Positions 56,193-64,000 of a DNA stretch of 64,000 nt are shown here, piece after piece. A model generated the notes under the pieces. The model was given only the letters and a program-made list of their open reading frames with translations, was not told the origin of the DNA and did no database searches. Both the position numbers and the translations under genes were made by a program. The DNA is from Brucella sp. 21LCYQ03 (lineage in GTDB: Bacteria; Pseudomonadota; Alphaproteobacteria; Rhizobiales; Rhizobiaceae), in contig NZ_JAMJWE010000005.1 of assembly GCF_023554105.1 (NCBI RefSeq), positions 62,001 through 126,000 on the forward strand, given 5' to 3'. Within the stretch, counting starts at the first letter, position 1, and the number at the start of each line of letters is the position of its first letter.

Positions 56193-56923
56193 TAGCCTCT
56201 CTCCACCTGAACGCGCTTATGTGATGGTGCGACGCTGTGATTGCGCTTGCGCACAACTTGATAGCCAGGGCGCCAGATATAGCGCACGGGAGCGCTGAGC
56301 ATATGAACCAGTCGCGTGAACGGGAACAGAAGCAGGATCGTCAAGCCAAGGAAAATATGCAGCTTGAAGATAAGCGACGCATCCAAGACATAGCTTGAAG
56401 CCTGAAGGTTAAACGTGAAAATGCCTTGTGCCCAGCTCATGAATTTCACCATTTCATGGCCATCAAGATGTTGGAGCGAAACCGGGATTGTCGCAAGCCC
56501 CAGCAGCAACTGAATCCAGAGCAGAATGATGATCAGCTTATCGGTGGGTCGTGAGGAAGCACGAATACGTGCATCAAACAGTCGTCGATGGACAAGAAGT
56601 GTGGCACCGATGATTGCCATAACGCCCGCAATGCCGCCAGCGACGATGGCCAGTATCTGCTTGGCTTCATGGCTGATGCCGAGCGCATCAAAAATCCAGA
56701 TTGGTGTTAGAAGGCCGACGAAGTGGCCGGCAAAAATGACGAGCACGCCAAGATGGAACAGCACTGATCCCCACATCAGTTGCTTACGGCGCAAAAGCTG
56801 GCTGGAACCAGCACGCCAGGTGTAAGGCTCCCGATCATAACGAACGATAGAGCCAAGCGCGAGGACGCTGAGCGCGATATAGGGATAAATCCCGAACAGG
56901 AACGTATTGATATGATTGGCCAT
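56192..56923 (-). CDS. narI: NarI, cytochrome b subunit of nitrate reductase
   Basis: 243 residues from ATG 56923 (TTAGGAGATTGATA upstream). Five membrane helices and histidines for two b haems (LFHLGVLVIFAGHFVGLL; FKLHIFLGLTILLLFPFTRLVHMLSAPVRY). It oxidises quinol at the membrane and passes electrons to NarH. Fifth gene of narKGHJI. The upstream open frame inside narJ is not part of it. Confidence 0.96.
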   Translation of the reverse strand: MANHINTFLFGIYPYIALSVLALGSIVRYDREPYTWRAGSSQLLRRKQLMWGSVLFHLGVLVIFAGHFVGLLTPIWIFDALGISHEAKQILAIVAGGIAGVMAIIGATLLVHRRLFDARIRASSRPTDKLIIILLWIQLLLGLATIPVSLQHLDGHEMVKFMSWAQGIFTFNLQASSYVLDASLIFKLHIFLGLTILLLFPFTRLVHMLSAPVRYIWRPGYQVVRKRNHSVAPSHKRVQVERG

Positions 56924-56933
56924 TATCAATCTC

Positions 56934-57653
56934 CTAAATTTGGTTCGGATTTGATGGCGCTGCCGGATTGCGACGTGCCGCACGAACCTGCATACGCAAC
57001 CGATCCGGACCGCAGGCATTTTCACCGGCGTTTGAACTGCCGAAAGTTACAGCTTCCTCTTCCCAGATGCGGTCGAGGGCTTCGAGATCATTCGGATCGT
57101 CTTCTTCCTGACGCAGCAGTTCTCCAACCAGCTTTTCATCCGGCTTGGCATTTGTGACATGTGTGAGCACCGCGAAAGCGTTGGAATAGATCGAACGACG
57201 CTTGCGCAGGCGTTCGCCAATTGCTGTGGTAATGTGTGCAGTCTGCGCCAGAAGATCGTGAATTTCCTCAGCCGAGCGTGTCGACAGGAATTCAAGAAAC
57301 AGCGGCAGATAATCGGGAAGCTCTTTGGCATCGATCTCAAAGCCGTTGTCTTCATACATTTTCAGCAGATCGACCATTGCCTGACCACGATCGCGGCTTT
57401 CGCCATGAACATGCTCAAACAAATGAAGCGAAAGTGAGCGTGTACGATCAAAAAGATGGACATATCGCTCTTGTGCTTCGTAAAGATCACCTTTGCAGAT
57501 GTCGTCGATCAAATTGTCGAGGAGCCGCCGCATGCCTGTTGAAAGAAGATCTGTTTCTTCTGCAACGGCGGCTTTGAGTTCGTTCTGACCAACGCGAATA
57601 TCCTGCGACGGATATGAAAGCAGCAGCGAAAGGATTTTCAGAACTTTGTTCAT
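56934..57653 (-). CDS. narJ: NarJ, nitrate reductase assembly chaperone
   Basis: 239 residues from ATG 57653, which overlaps the narH stop (TGATG). It is of the TorD/DmsD helical family: LSLLLSYPSQDI, RYVHLFDRTRSLSLHLFEHV (the NarJ signature), DYLPLFLEFLSTR. It binds the N-terminus of NarG and directs molybdenum cofactor insertion. It precedes narI by 10 bp. Confidence 0.96.
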   Translation of the reverse strand: MNKVLKILSLLLSYPSQDIRVGQNELKAAVAEETDLLSTGMRRLLDNLIDDICKGDLYEAQERYVHLFDRTRSLSLHLFEHVHGESRDRGQAMVDLLKMYEDNGFEIDAKELPDYLPLFLEFLSTRSAEEIHDLLAQTAHITTAIGERLRKRRSIYSNAFAVLTHVTNAKPDEKLVGELLRQEEDDPNDLEALDRIWEEEAVTFGSSNAGENACGPDRLRMQVRAARRNPAAPSNPNQI

Positions 57654-59191
57654 CAAACCTGCTCCCTGAAAATATCGGTTGGTGTCTGGACCACTTTCTG
57701 GCGCTTGGCACCAAACAGATCTTCCGTGGAAGAACCACCCGAACAGCCATTGCCAAAGGTGAAACCGCAAGAACCATGAAGATCATAAGCATCTTCCGTC
57801 ACTTCGCGATGCGAAGTCGGAATGACAAAGCGATCTTCATAATTGGCAATTGCCATCAACTGATACATTTCTTCTATCATTGCGCTGCTCATGCCGACGC
57901 GATTAGCAATCGCTTCGTCAATCACACCATCAATGGTCTTGCTGCGCATATAGGAGCGCATGGCGAGCATGCGTTCGAGCGCCGAGATAACTGGCTCTTC
58001 TTTACCAGCGGTCAGAAGATTGGCGAGATAGCGGACCGGAATGCGCATGGAGCGAACGTCGGGCAGTGGACCATCCATACCGAGTTTGCCTGCGGCTGCA
58101 GCCGACTGAAGCGGCGAAAGTGGCGGCACATACCAAACCATGGGCAACGTACGATATTCAGGATGCAGCGGGAATGCGATCTTCCATTCCATCGCCATCT
58201 TATAGACTGGTGAATGTTTTGCTGCTTCCAGCCACGCATCCGGCACACCATCCTTGCGTGCCTGTTCGATCACCTTCGGATCGTTCGGATCAAGAAAGAC
58301 GCTCAGTTGCTCTTCATAAAGATCCTGCTCATTGGCGGTCGATGCTGCTTCCGAAATACGGTCTGCATCATAAAGAATGACGCCGAGATAGCGTATACGT
58401 CCGACGCAGGTTTCCGAACAGACCGTTGGCTGACCGACTTCGATGCGCGGATAGCAGAAAATGCACTTTTCTGACTTTCCCGAACTCCAGTTGTAATAAA
58501 TCTTCTTGTAAGGACATCCAGAGACGCACATGCGCCAGCCACGGCATTTTTCCTGATCGATCAGAACGATGCCGTCATCTTCGCGCTTGTAGATCGCACC
58601 TGATGGGCAAGCCGCAACGCATGTTGGATTAAGGCAATGTTCGCACAAGCGTGGCAGATACATCATGAAAGTGTTTTCGAACTGGCCGTAGATTTCTTTT
58701 TCTACACCTTCGAAATTGTAATCCTTCGAGCGATTGGCAAATTCCCCGCCGAGAATTTCTTCCCAGTTTGGACCCCATTCAATCTTCTCCATCCGCTCGC
58801 CAGAAATCAGCGAGCGCGGACGCGCGGTTGGCATGGTCTTGCTTTCAGGCGCAGTCTGCAAATGACCATAATCGAAGTCGAATGGTTCGTAATAATCGTC
58901 GATTTCCGGCAGGTCGGGGTTGGCGAAAATCTTTGCAAGAATGCGCCATTTCGCACCCATTTTGGGTTCGATTTTGCCATTTTTCTTGCGGACCCAGCCG
59001 CCGTTCCATTTTTTCTGGTTTTCCCATTCCTTGGGAAACCCAATGCCGGGCTTGGTTTCAACATTGTTGAACCATGCATATTCAACACCTTCACGGCTGG
59101 TCCAGACGTTTTTGCACGTCACGGAGCAGGTGTGACAGCCGATACATTTGTCCAGATTGAGGACCATACCGATTTGCGCACGGATTTTCAT
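57653..59191 (-). CDS. narH: NarH, iron-sulfur subunit of nitrate reductase
   Basis: 512 residues with four ferredoxin-like cysteine groups: C16, C19, C22 and C26 (CIGCHTCSVTCKNVW), CEHCLNPTCVAAC, CRGWRMCVSGCPYKK (a Trp in place of one Cys, giving the 3Fe-4S site) and CIFCYPRIEVGQPTVCSETC. It carries electrons from NarI to NarG. It overlaps narG by 4 bp. Confidence 0.98.
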   Translation of the reverse strand: MKIRAQIGMVLNLDKCIGCHTCSVTCKNVWTSREGVEYAWFNNVETKPGIGFPKEWENQKKWNGGWVRKKNGKIEPKMGAKWRILAKIFANPDLPEIDDYYEPFDFDYGHLQTAPESKTMPTARPRSLISGERMEKIEWGPNWEEILGGEFANRSKDYNFEGVEKEIYGQFENTFMMYLPRLCEHCLNPTCVAACPSGAIYKREDDGIVLIDQEKCRGWRMCVSGCPYKKIYYNWSSGKSEKCIFCYPRIEVGQPTVCSETCVGRIRYLGVILYDADRISEAASTANEQDLYEEQLSVFLDPNDPKVIEQARKDGVPDAWLEAAKHSPVYKMAMEWKIAFPLHPEYRTLPMVWYVPPLSPLQSAAAAGKLGMDGPLPDVRSMRIPVRYLANLLTAGKEEPVISALERMLAMRSYMRSKTIDGVIDEAIANRVGMSSAMIEEMYQLMAIANYEDRFVIPTSHREVTEDAYDLHGSCGFTFGNGCSGGSSTEDLFGAKRQKVVQTPTDIFREQV

Positions 59192-62100
59192 TCTGCTGCC
59201 TCCTTCGTGTCAGGTGTCTGCGAGTTGCTGTCATCGAGCGGACCTTCCATCCAGTCGACATTTTCCAGCTTGCGCACCACAACGAATTCATCGCGGTTTG
59301 CGCCAACAGTGCCGTAATAATTGAAGCCATAGGATTGATGGGCATAGCCGCCGATCATGTGGGTTGGCTTGGTGATGATGCGCGTGACCGAGTTGTGAAT
59401 GCCGCCGCGCTGCCCCGTCAAAGGTGATCCGGGCACGTTAATAATCTTTTCCTGCGCATGGTACATAAAGATCGTGCCGTCCTTGATGCGCTGTGAGACA
59501 ACAGCGCGGGCGATAATCGCACCATTGGCGTTGTAGACTTCAACCCAATCATTATCGATCAGGCCAGCACGCTTGGCATCGGGTTCGGAAATCCACACAA
59601 CCGGACCGCCACGATTGAGCGTGAGCATCAGCAGGTTGTCTGAATAGGTCGAATGGATACCCCATTTTTGGTGCGGTGTGATGAAGTTAAGCACCAGATG
59701 CGGCTTGCCGTCGGCCTTTTCGTGAATGGCTGGATTGACTGTCTTCGTGTCAATTGGAGGGCGATAGACGCAGAATCCTTCGCCGAAAGCGCGCATCCAC
59801 AGATGATCCTGATAGAGTTGCTGACGACCAGTCAGCGTACGCCATGGGATCAGCTCATGCACATTGGTGTAACCGGCATTATAGCAGACGCTCTCCGATT
59901 CAAGACCTGACCAGGTTGGCGATGAGATGATCTTGCGTGGCTGCGCGACAACATCACGGAAACGAATTTTTTCGTCTTCTTTAGGGATTGCCAGATGGCT
60001 GTGGTCGCGGCCGGTAAATTTTGACAGCGCTTCCCATGCCTTGACGGCCACTTCGCCATTGGTTTCAGGAGCAAGCGAAAGAATGACTTCCGTTGCATCA
60101 ATGTCGGTCATGATGCGTGGACGGCCTTCGGTAGCGCCCGGCTCATGAACCTTGCCGTTGAGTTTGCCGAGAAGTTCCACTTCATGATGGGTATTCCAGC
60201 CGATACCCTTGCCGCCATTGCCGAGCTTTTCGAGCAAAGGCCCAACGGATGTGAACCGCTTGTAAAGATTCGGATAATCACGCTCGACGACCACGACTGT
60301 CGGCATGGTCTTGCCGGGGATCGGTTCGACTTCGCCCTTCTTCCAATCCTTCACATCGAAAGGCTGCGAGAGTTCGCCTGCCGTATCATGCAATGTTGGA
60401 ACGAGAACAACGTCCTTTTCAACACCCAGAACTTCCGGTGCCACATCCGAGAATTTTTTCGCAATGCCCTTGAAGATTTCCCAGTCGCTGCGTGCTTCCC
60501 ATGCAGGGTCAGCCGCACTTGAAAGTGGATGGATGAAAGGATGCATATCGGAGGTGTTGAGATCGTTCTTCTCATACCATGTAGCGGTTGGCAGAACGAT
60601 GTCTGAATAAACACAGGTCGTGGACATGCGGAAATCCAGCGTTACCAGCAGGTCGAGTTTTCCTTCCGGCGCATCATCGTGCCAGACAGCTTCCTGCGAT
60701 TCCTGAGCACCTTGCTGCCCGAGGTCCTTGCCCAGTAGGCCGTTCGATGTTCCGAGCAGATGCTTGAGGAAATATTCATGACCTTTGCCGGACGAACCAA
60801 GCAGATTGGAACGCCAGACAAACATGTTGCGTGGCCAGTTTGCTTCATTGTCCGGGTCTTCGCAGGACATGTTGAGCGAGCCGGATTTCAGCGCCTCCGC
60901 TACGAAATCCTTGGCGTCCTTGCCGGATGCTGCTGCTTGTTTTGCAACTTCCAGCGGATTGGTCTGCAATTGTGGCGCAGATGGCAACCAGCCCATGCGT
61001 TCCGCACGAATATTGTAATCGTGGAATGTGCCGTCCCAAGAACCTTCTGGCGCCGTCGGCGACAGGATGTCATTGACCTTCACCGTTTCATAGCGCCACT
61101 GATCAGTATGCGCGTAGAAGAATGAGGTCGAGTTCATATGGCGCGGTGGGCGGTTCCAGTCAAGCGCGAAGGCAAGTGCAGTCCAACCGGTCTGCGGACG
61201 TAGCTTTTCCTGTCCGACATAGTGGCTCCAGCCACCGCCAGATTGACCGATACAGCCACACATCACCAGCATATTGATGATGCCGCGATAGCTCATATCC
61301 ATGTGGTACCAGTGGTTCAGACCAGCACCGAGAATGACCATGGAACGGCCCTTGGTCTTCTCCGCATTATAGGCAAATTCACGCGCAACAGCGATAATCT
61401 GGTCCTGCGGCACACCAGTGATTTTTTCGGCCCATGCAGGTGTATAAGGCAGAGTCTCGTCAAAGGTTTTGGCGGAGTTCTTATCGCCAAGGCCGCGATC
61501 AAGACCATAATTGGCGGCAAATAGGTCGAAAACAGTCGCGACCATAGTTTCTCCTTCAGCGAGGTTCACCTTGCGGGCAGGGACCTTGCGCACGAGCACA
61601 CTGTCGTGGTCTGTGCCTTCAAAGTAATCATGTTCGCGATTGCCGAAGTATGGGAAGCCAACATCGGCAATCACATCATGATCGCCCTCATTGATAAAGC
61701 TTTTGGCCAGATCAACAGCATCGCCCTTGCCATCTTTTTCCTCAAGATTCCACTTACCATCTTCGCCCCAACGATAGCCAATAGAACCACTTGGCGCGAC
61801 ATAAGCACCAGACTTCTTGTCGAATGCGACTGTCTTCCAATCAGGATTGTTGCTTTCGCCGAGTGTATCGACGAAATCGGAAGCCCGGATAAAACGCTCC
61901 GGCACATAATGCCCATCCTTTTTCGTCAGGCGGACCAGCATCGGGAAGTCGGTATATTTGCGGCAATAATCCTCGAAATACTCGACCTGACGATCAAGAT
62001 GGAATTCGCGCAGGATCACATGGCCGATCGCCATGGCAAGCGCTGCGTCTGTACCCTGTTTTGGATGCAACCAAAGATCGGAGAACTTTGCTGCCTCCGA

Positions 62101-62955
62101 ATAGTCGGGCGAAACAACGACCGACTTTGCGCCCTTATAGCGGGCTTCAGTGTAGAAATGCGCGTCCGGTGTGCGGGTCTGTGGAACATTTGAACCCCAG
62201 AGCATCAAGAAACCCGCATTATACCAGTCGGCAGATTCTGGCACGTCGGTCTGCTCGCCCCATGTCATTGGCGAGGCAGGCGGAAGATCGCAATACCAGT
62301 CGTAGAATGACATGCAGACGCCGCCGAGAAGCGACAGATAGCGCGAACCGGCTGCGTAAGAAACCATCGACATGGCAGGGATTGGCGAGAAGCCAACCAC
62401 ACGATCAGGGCCGTAAGTTTTGGCTGTATAAGCATTGGCTGCGGCGATGATTTCGTTGACCTCGTCCCAAGTCGCACGAACGAAGCCTCCGAGTCCGCGC
62501 ACTTTCATATAGTCAGAGCGCTTGGCCGGGTCCTGCTGAATTGCAGCCCAAGCTGCTACCGGCGTTTTGAGCGCACGTTCCTTGCGCCAATGTTTCATGA
62601 GGCGCGAACGGATCAGCGGATATTTCACGCGATTGGCCGAATATACATACCAGCTATAGCTTGCACCGCGTGGACAGCCGCGAGGCTCATGATTGGGAAG
62701 ATCAGGCCGCGTGCGTGGATAATCGGTCTGCTGGGTTTCCCATGTGATGATGCCCCCTTTTACATAGACTTTCCACGAGCAGGAACCGGTGCAGTTTACA
62801 CCATGGGTCGAGCGGACAATTTTGTCGTGCTGCCAGCGCTTGCGATACGCATCTTCCCAGTCACGATTTTCAACTGTGGTAACACCATGCCCTTCAGAAA
62901 AGGTGCCGACATTCTTTCTGGCAAGAAAGTTCAACCGGTCGAGGAGTAGACTCAT
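59188..62955 (-). CDS. narG: NarG, molybdenum catalytic subunit of nitrate reductase
   Basis: 1255 residues, the normal length. It reduces nitrate to nitrite in the cytoplasm at a bis-MGD site. The FS0 4Fe-4S ligands are H51, C55, C59 and C94 (STHGVNCTGSCSWKVY; EPRGCPRGASY), one residue later than E. coli numbering. Typical segments such as RYLSLLGGVCMSFYDWYCDL and the C-terminal HQSYGFNYYG are present. No Tat-type signal is seen at the N-terminus (MSLLLDRLNFLARKNVGTFS), as for other cytoplasmic NarG. Confidence 0.98.
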   Translation of the reverse strand: MSLLLDRLNFLARKNVGTFSEGHGVTTVENRDWEDAYRKRWQHDKIVRSTHGVNCTGSCSWKVYVKGGIITWETQQTDYPRTRPDLPNHEPRGCPRGASYSWYVYSANRVKYPLIRSRLMKHWRKERALKTPVAAWAAIQQDPAKRSDYMKVRGLGGFVRATWDEVNEIIAAANAYTAKTYGPDRVVGFSPIPAMSMVSYAAGSRYLSLLGGVCMSFYDWYCDLPPASPMTWGEQTDVPESADWYNAGFLMLWGSNVPQTRTPDAHFYTEARYKGAKSVVVSPDYSEAAKFSDLWLHPKQGTDAALAMAIGHVILREFHLDRQVEYFEDYCRKYTDFPMLVRLTKKDGHYVPERFIRASDFVDTLGESNNPDWKTVAFDKKSGAYVAPSGSIGYRWGEDGKWNLEEKDGKGDAVDLAKSFINEGDHDVIADVGFPYFGNREHDYFEGTDHDSVLVRKVPARKVNLAEGETMVATVFDLFAANYGLDRGLGDKNSAKTFDETLPYTPAWAEKITGVPQDQIIAVAREFAYNAEKTKGRSMVILGAGLNHWYHMDMSYRGIINMLVMCGCIGQSGGGWSHYVGQEKLRPQTGWTALAFALDWNRPPRHMNSTSFFYAHTDQWRYETVKVNDILSPTAPEGSWDGTFHDYNIRAERMGWLPSAPQLQTNPLEVAKQAAASGKDAKDFVAEALKSGSLNMSCEDPDNEANWPRNMFVWRSNLLGSSGKGHEYFLKHLLGTSNGLLGKDLGQQGAQESQEAVWHDDAPEGKLDLLVTLDFRMSTTCVYSDIVLPTATWYEKNDLNTSDMHPFIHPLSSAADPAWEARSDWEIFKGIAKKFSDVAPEVLGVEKDVVLVPTLHDTAGELSQPFDVKDWKKGEVEPIPGKTMPTVVVVERDYPNLYKRFTSVGPLLEKLGNGGKGIGWNTHHEVELLGKLNGKVHEPGATEGRPRIMTDIDATEVILSLAPETNGEVAVKAWEALSKFTGRDHSHLAIPKEDEKIRFRDVVAQPRKIISSPTWSGLESESVCYNAGYTNVHELIPWRTLTGRQQLYQDHLWMRAFGEGFCVYRPPIDTKTVNPAIHEKADGKPHLVLNFITPHQKWGIHSTYSDNLLMLTLNRGGPVVWISEPDAKRAGLIDNDWVEVYNANGAIIARAVVSQRIKDGTIFMYHAQEKIINVPGSPLTGQRGGIHNSVTRIITKPTHMIGGYAHQSYGFNYYGTVGANRDEFVVVRKLENVDWMEGPLDDSNSQTPDTKEAAE

Positions 62956-62977
62956 AATTTTGTCCTCTCAAATATCT

Positions 62978-64000
62978 TTAAGCAGCTTTAGTGGCTGGCT
63001 TGCGGTGGTGCTCAACGTCGTAGAGCAGGCCACCTTTTCGGGTGTAGACGGCCCAGGTGATGATCAGGCAGCTCACGTAGAAGATCAGAAATGCCCAGAG
63101 AGCTGCTTCCGGCCCGCCCGTCATGCTGATGGACGTGCCGTAACCTTTCGGAATGAAGAAAGCGCCGAAGGCAGCGATGGCTGATGTAAAGCCGGTGATA
63201 GCAGCAGATTCCTTGCCAGCTTCCAGACGGCGTTGTTCAGCGCTGGCTTTGGGCATCAGACGATCCATTTCCTTCGACATGATCGCAGGGATCATCTGGA
63301 AGGTGGAAGCGTTACCGATACCTGTTGCAAAGAACAGCAGAACAAAAGAAGCGAAGAATCCGGTGAATGCATGTGGTTGATCCTTCATGCCGACAAACCA
63401 GAGCACGCCGCTGACACCGATCATCATCAATACAAAAGCCCAGATGGTGACGCGTCCGCCGCCGTATTTATCGGCGAGCCAGCCTGAACCGGAGCGCGAC
63501 AGGGCGCCAACCAATGGCCCAAGGAACGCGTAATGCAAGGCATTCACTTCCGGGAACAAAATGTTGGTTAACAGGGGGAAACCCGCCGAATAGCCGATGA
63601 AGGACCCGAACGTACCGGTATAAAGCCAGCACATCAGCCAGTTGTGCTTGCGGCGGAAAATGACTGCCTGATCTGCGAAAGATGCCTTTGCCGATGCGAT
63701 GTCATTCATGCCGAACCAGTTGGCGAAGGCCGTGATGATGATGAATGGTACGAAGAAGAAGCCAGCATTCTGCAACCAGAGTGGCGAGCTGCCAGCTTCG
63801 GTAGCGACAAATGCCGGATCACCACCAAGCTTGCCGAAAATGCCAGCGGTAATCACCAAGGGTACGACGAACTGAACGACGCTGACGCCCAGATTGCCAA
63901 GACCTGCATTGAGTGCGGCTGCATTACCCTTCTTAGCTTTCGGGAAGAAGAAGGAGATGTTCGACATGGATGAGGCAAAGTTGCCGCCACCAAAGCCGCA
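62978..64000 (-). CDS. narK: NarK-type nitrate/nitrite transporter (5' end beyond window)
   Basis: The frame is open through the window edge; the first Met inside the window (63967) lies in the conserved motif GGGNFASSMSNISFFFPKAK and is not the true start. This is the nitrate signature of the NarK/NasA major facilitator family. About 340 residues and eight or more helices are visible, including the second nitrate signature region LLFFATGIGNASTFQMIPAI. It is 22 bp upstream of narG and begins the operon narKGHJI. Whether it is a single NarK or a fused NarK1-NarK2, as in some Rhizobiales and Paracoccus, cannot be seen here. Confidence 0.95.
   Translation of the reverse strand, partial: CGFGGGNFASSMSNISFFFPKAKKGNAAALNAGLGNLGVSVVQFVVPLVITAGIFGKLGGDPAFVATEAGSSPLWLQNAGFFFVPFIIITAFANWFGMNDIASAKASFADQAVIFRRKHNWLMCWLYTGTFGSFIGYSAGFPLLTNILFPEVNALHYAFLGPLVGALSRSGSGWLADKYGGGRVTIWAFVLMMIGVSGVLWFVGMKDQPHAFTGFFASFVLLFFATGIGNASTFQMIPAIMSKEMDRLMPKASAEQRRLEAGKESAAITGFTSAIAAFGAFFIPKGYGTSISMTGGPEAALWAFLIFYVSCLIITWAVYTRKGGLLYDVEHHRKPATKAA

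Noticed and set aside
59653-63973. Several plus-strand open frames opposite narG and narK
   Set aside because: They are shadows of highly constrained genes on the other strand and have no plausible protein features.
1-64000. CRISPR arrays, rRNA genes and nosZ genes
   Set aside because: No regularly spaced repeats, no rRNA sequence and no nosZ-like copper protein were found in the window.

Overview
The window reads as a chromosomal segment from an alphaproteobacterium of the Brucella/Ochrobactrum group. The evidence is the gene content (nirK-nirV-nnrA, norEFCBQD, narKGHJI, a PodJ-type SEL1 protein, a TIGR02186 protein, a Lhr/LigB/exonuclease/PdeM repair cluster), the moderate GC content, and a small palindromic repeat of the type scattered through Rhizobiales genomes. 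Family names come from reading motifs in the translations; no database search was run.

Layout. (1) 1-3.3 kb: part of an Fbp/Pot-type ABC importer (permease cut by the window edge, ATPase) divergent from a LysR regulator. (2) 3.4-11.7 kb: an accessory island made of a decayed tailed-prophage remnant (tape measure, tail chaperone, KilA-N and other genes carrying in-frame stops or frameshifts), a small regulator behind an inverted-repeat operator, an AT-rich glycosyltransferase-like gene, a truncated IS630 element in a broken tail-fibre gene, and a gene joining a tail-fibre-assembly-like N-terminus to a helical domain with a HEPN-like R-x4-H motif. The island ends next to a tRNA-Thr(CGT). (3) 12-28.6 kb: core-type genes: nitronate monooxygenase-like protein, the four-gene DNA repair cluster, a TauE/SafE carrier, PodJ-like polarity factor, MFS carrier, and a peptide-deformylase-like protein with two altered metal ligands.

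(4) 28.7-64 kb: an almost continuous anaerobic respiration island. In order: nnrS, pseudoazurin, a cysteine-free Crp/Fnr regulator, a TonB-dependent receptor divergent from a taurine/nitrate-type ABC importer with a second nnrS, a hemerythrin-domain protein with a 51-residue membrane protein, norEF, norCBQD, a cassette of two DUF2249 proteins with a polytopic membrane protein and a MIP18/PaaD-like protein, nirK-nirV-nnrA, ubiT-ubiU-ubiV (oxygen-independent ubiquinone hydroxylation), a ubiD/ubiX pair, a DUF2478 protein, a cytoplasmic parvulin, and narKGHJI. No nosZ is present in this window.

How the genes work together: NarK imports nitrate, NarGHI reduces it to nitrite using quinol, NirK reduces nitrite to NO with electrons probably delivered by pseudoazurin, and NorCB reduces NO to N2O. 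UbiTUV with UbiD/UbiX would keep the quinone pool supplied without oxygen. Palindromic operators fall into two classes: TTGAT-N4-ATCAA (pseudoazurin, receptor/importer, ubiT/ubiD) and TTG-M-CAAAACGCAA (norE, norC), with hybrid sites before nirK and the DUF2249 cassette. This suggests one regulatory network controlled by Fnr-type and NO-responsive regulators.
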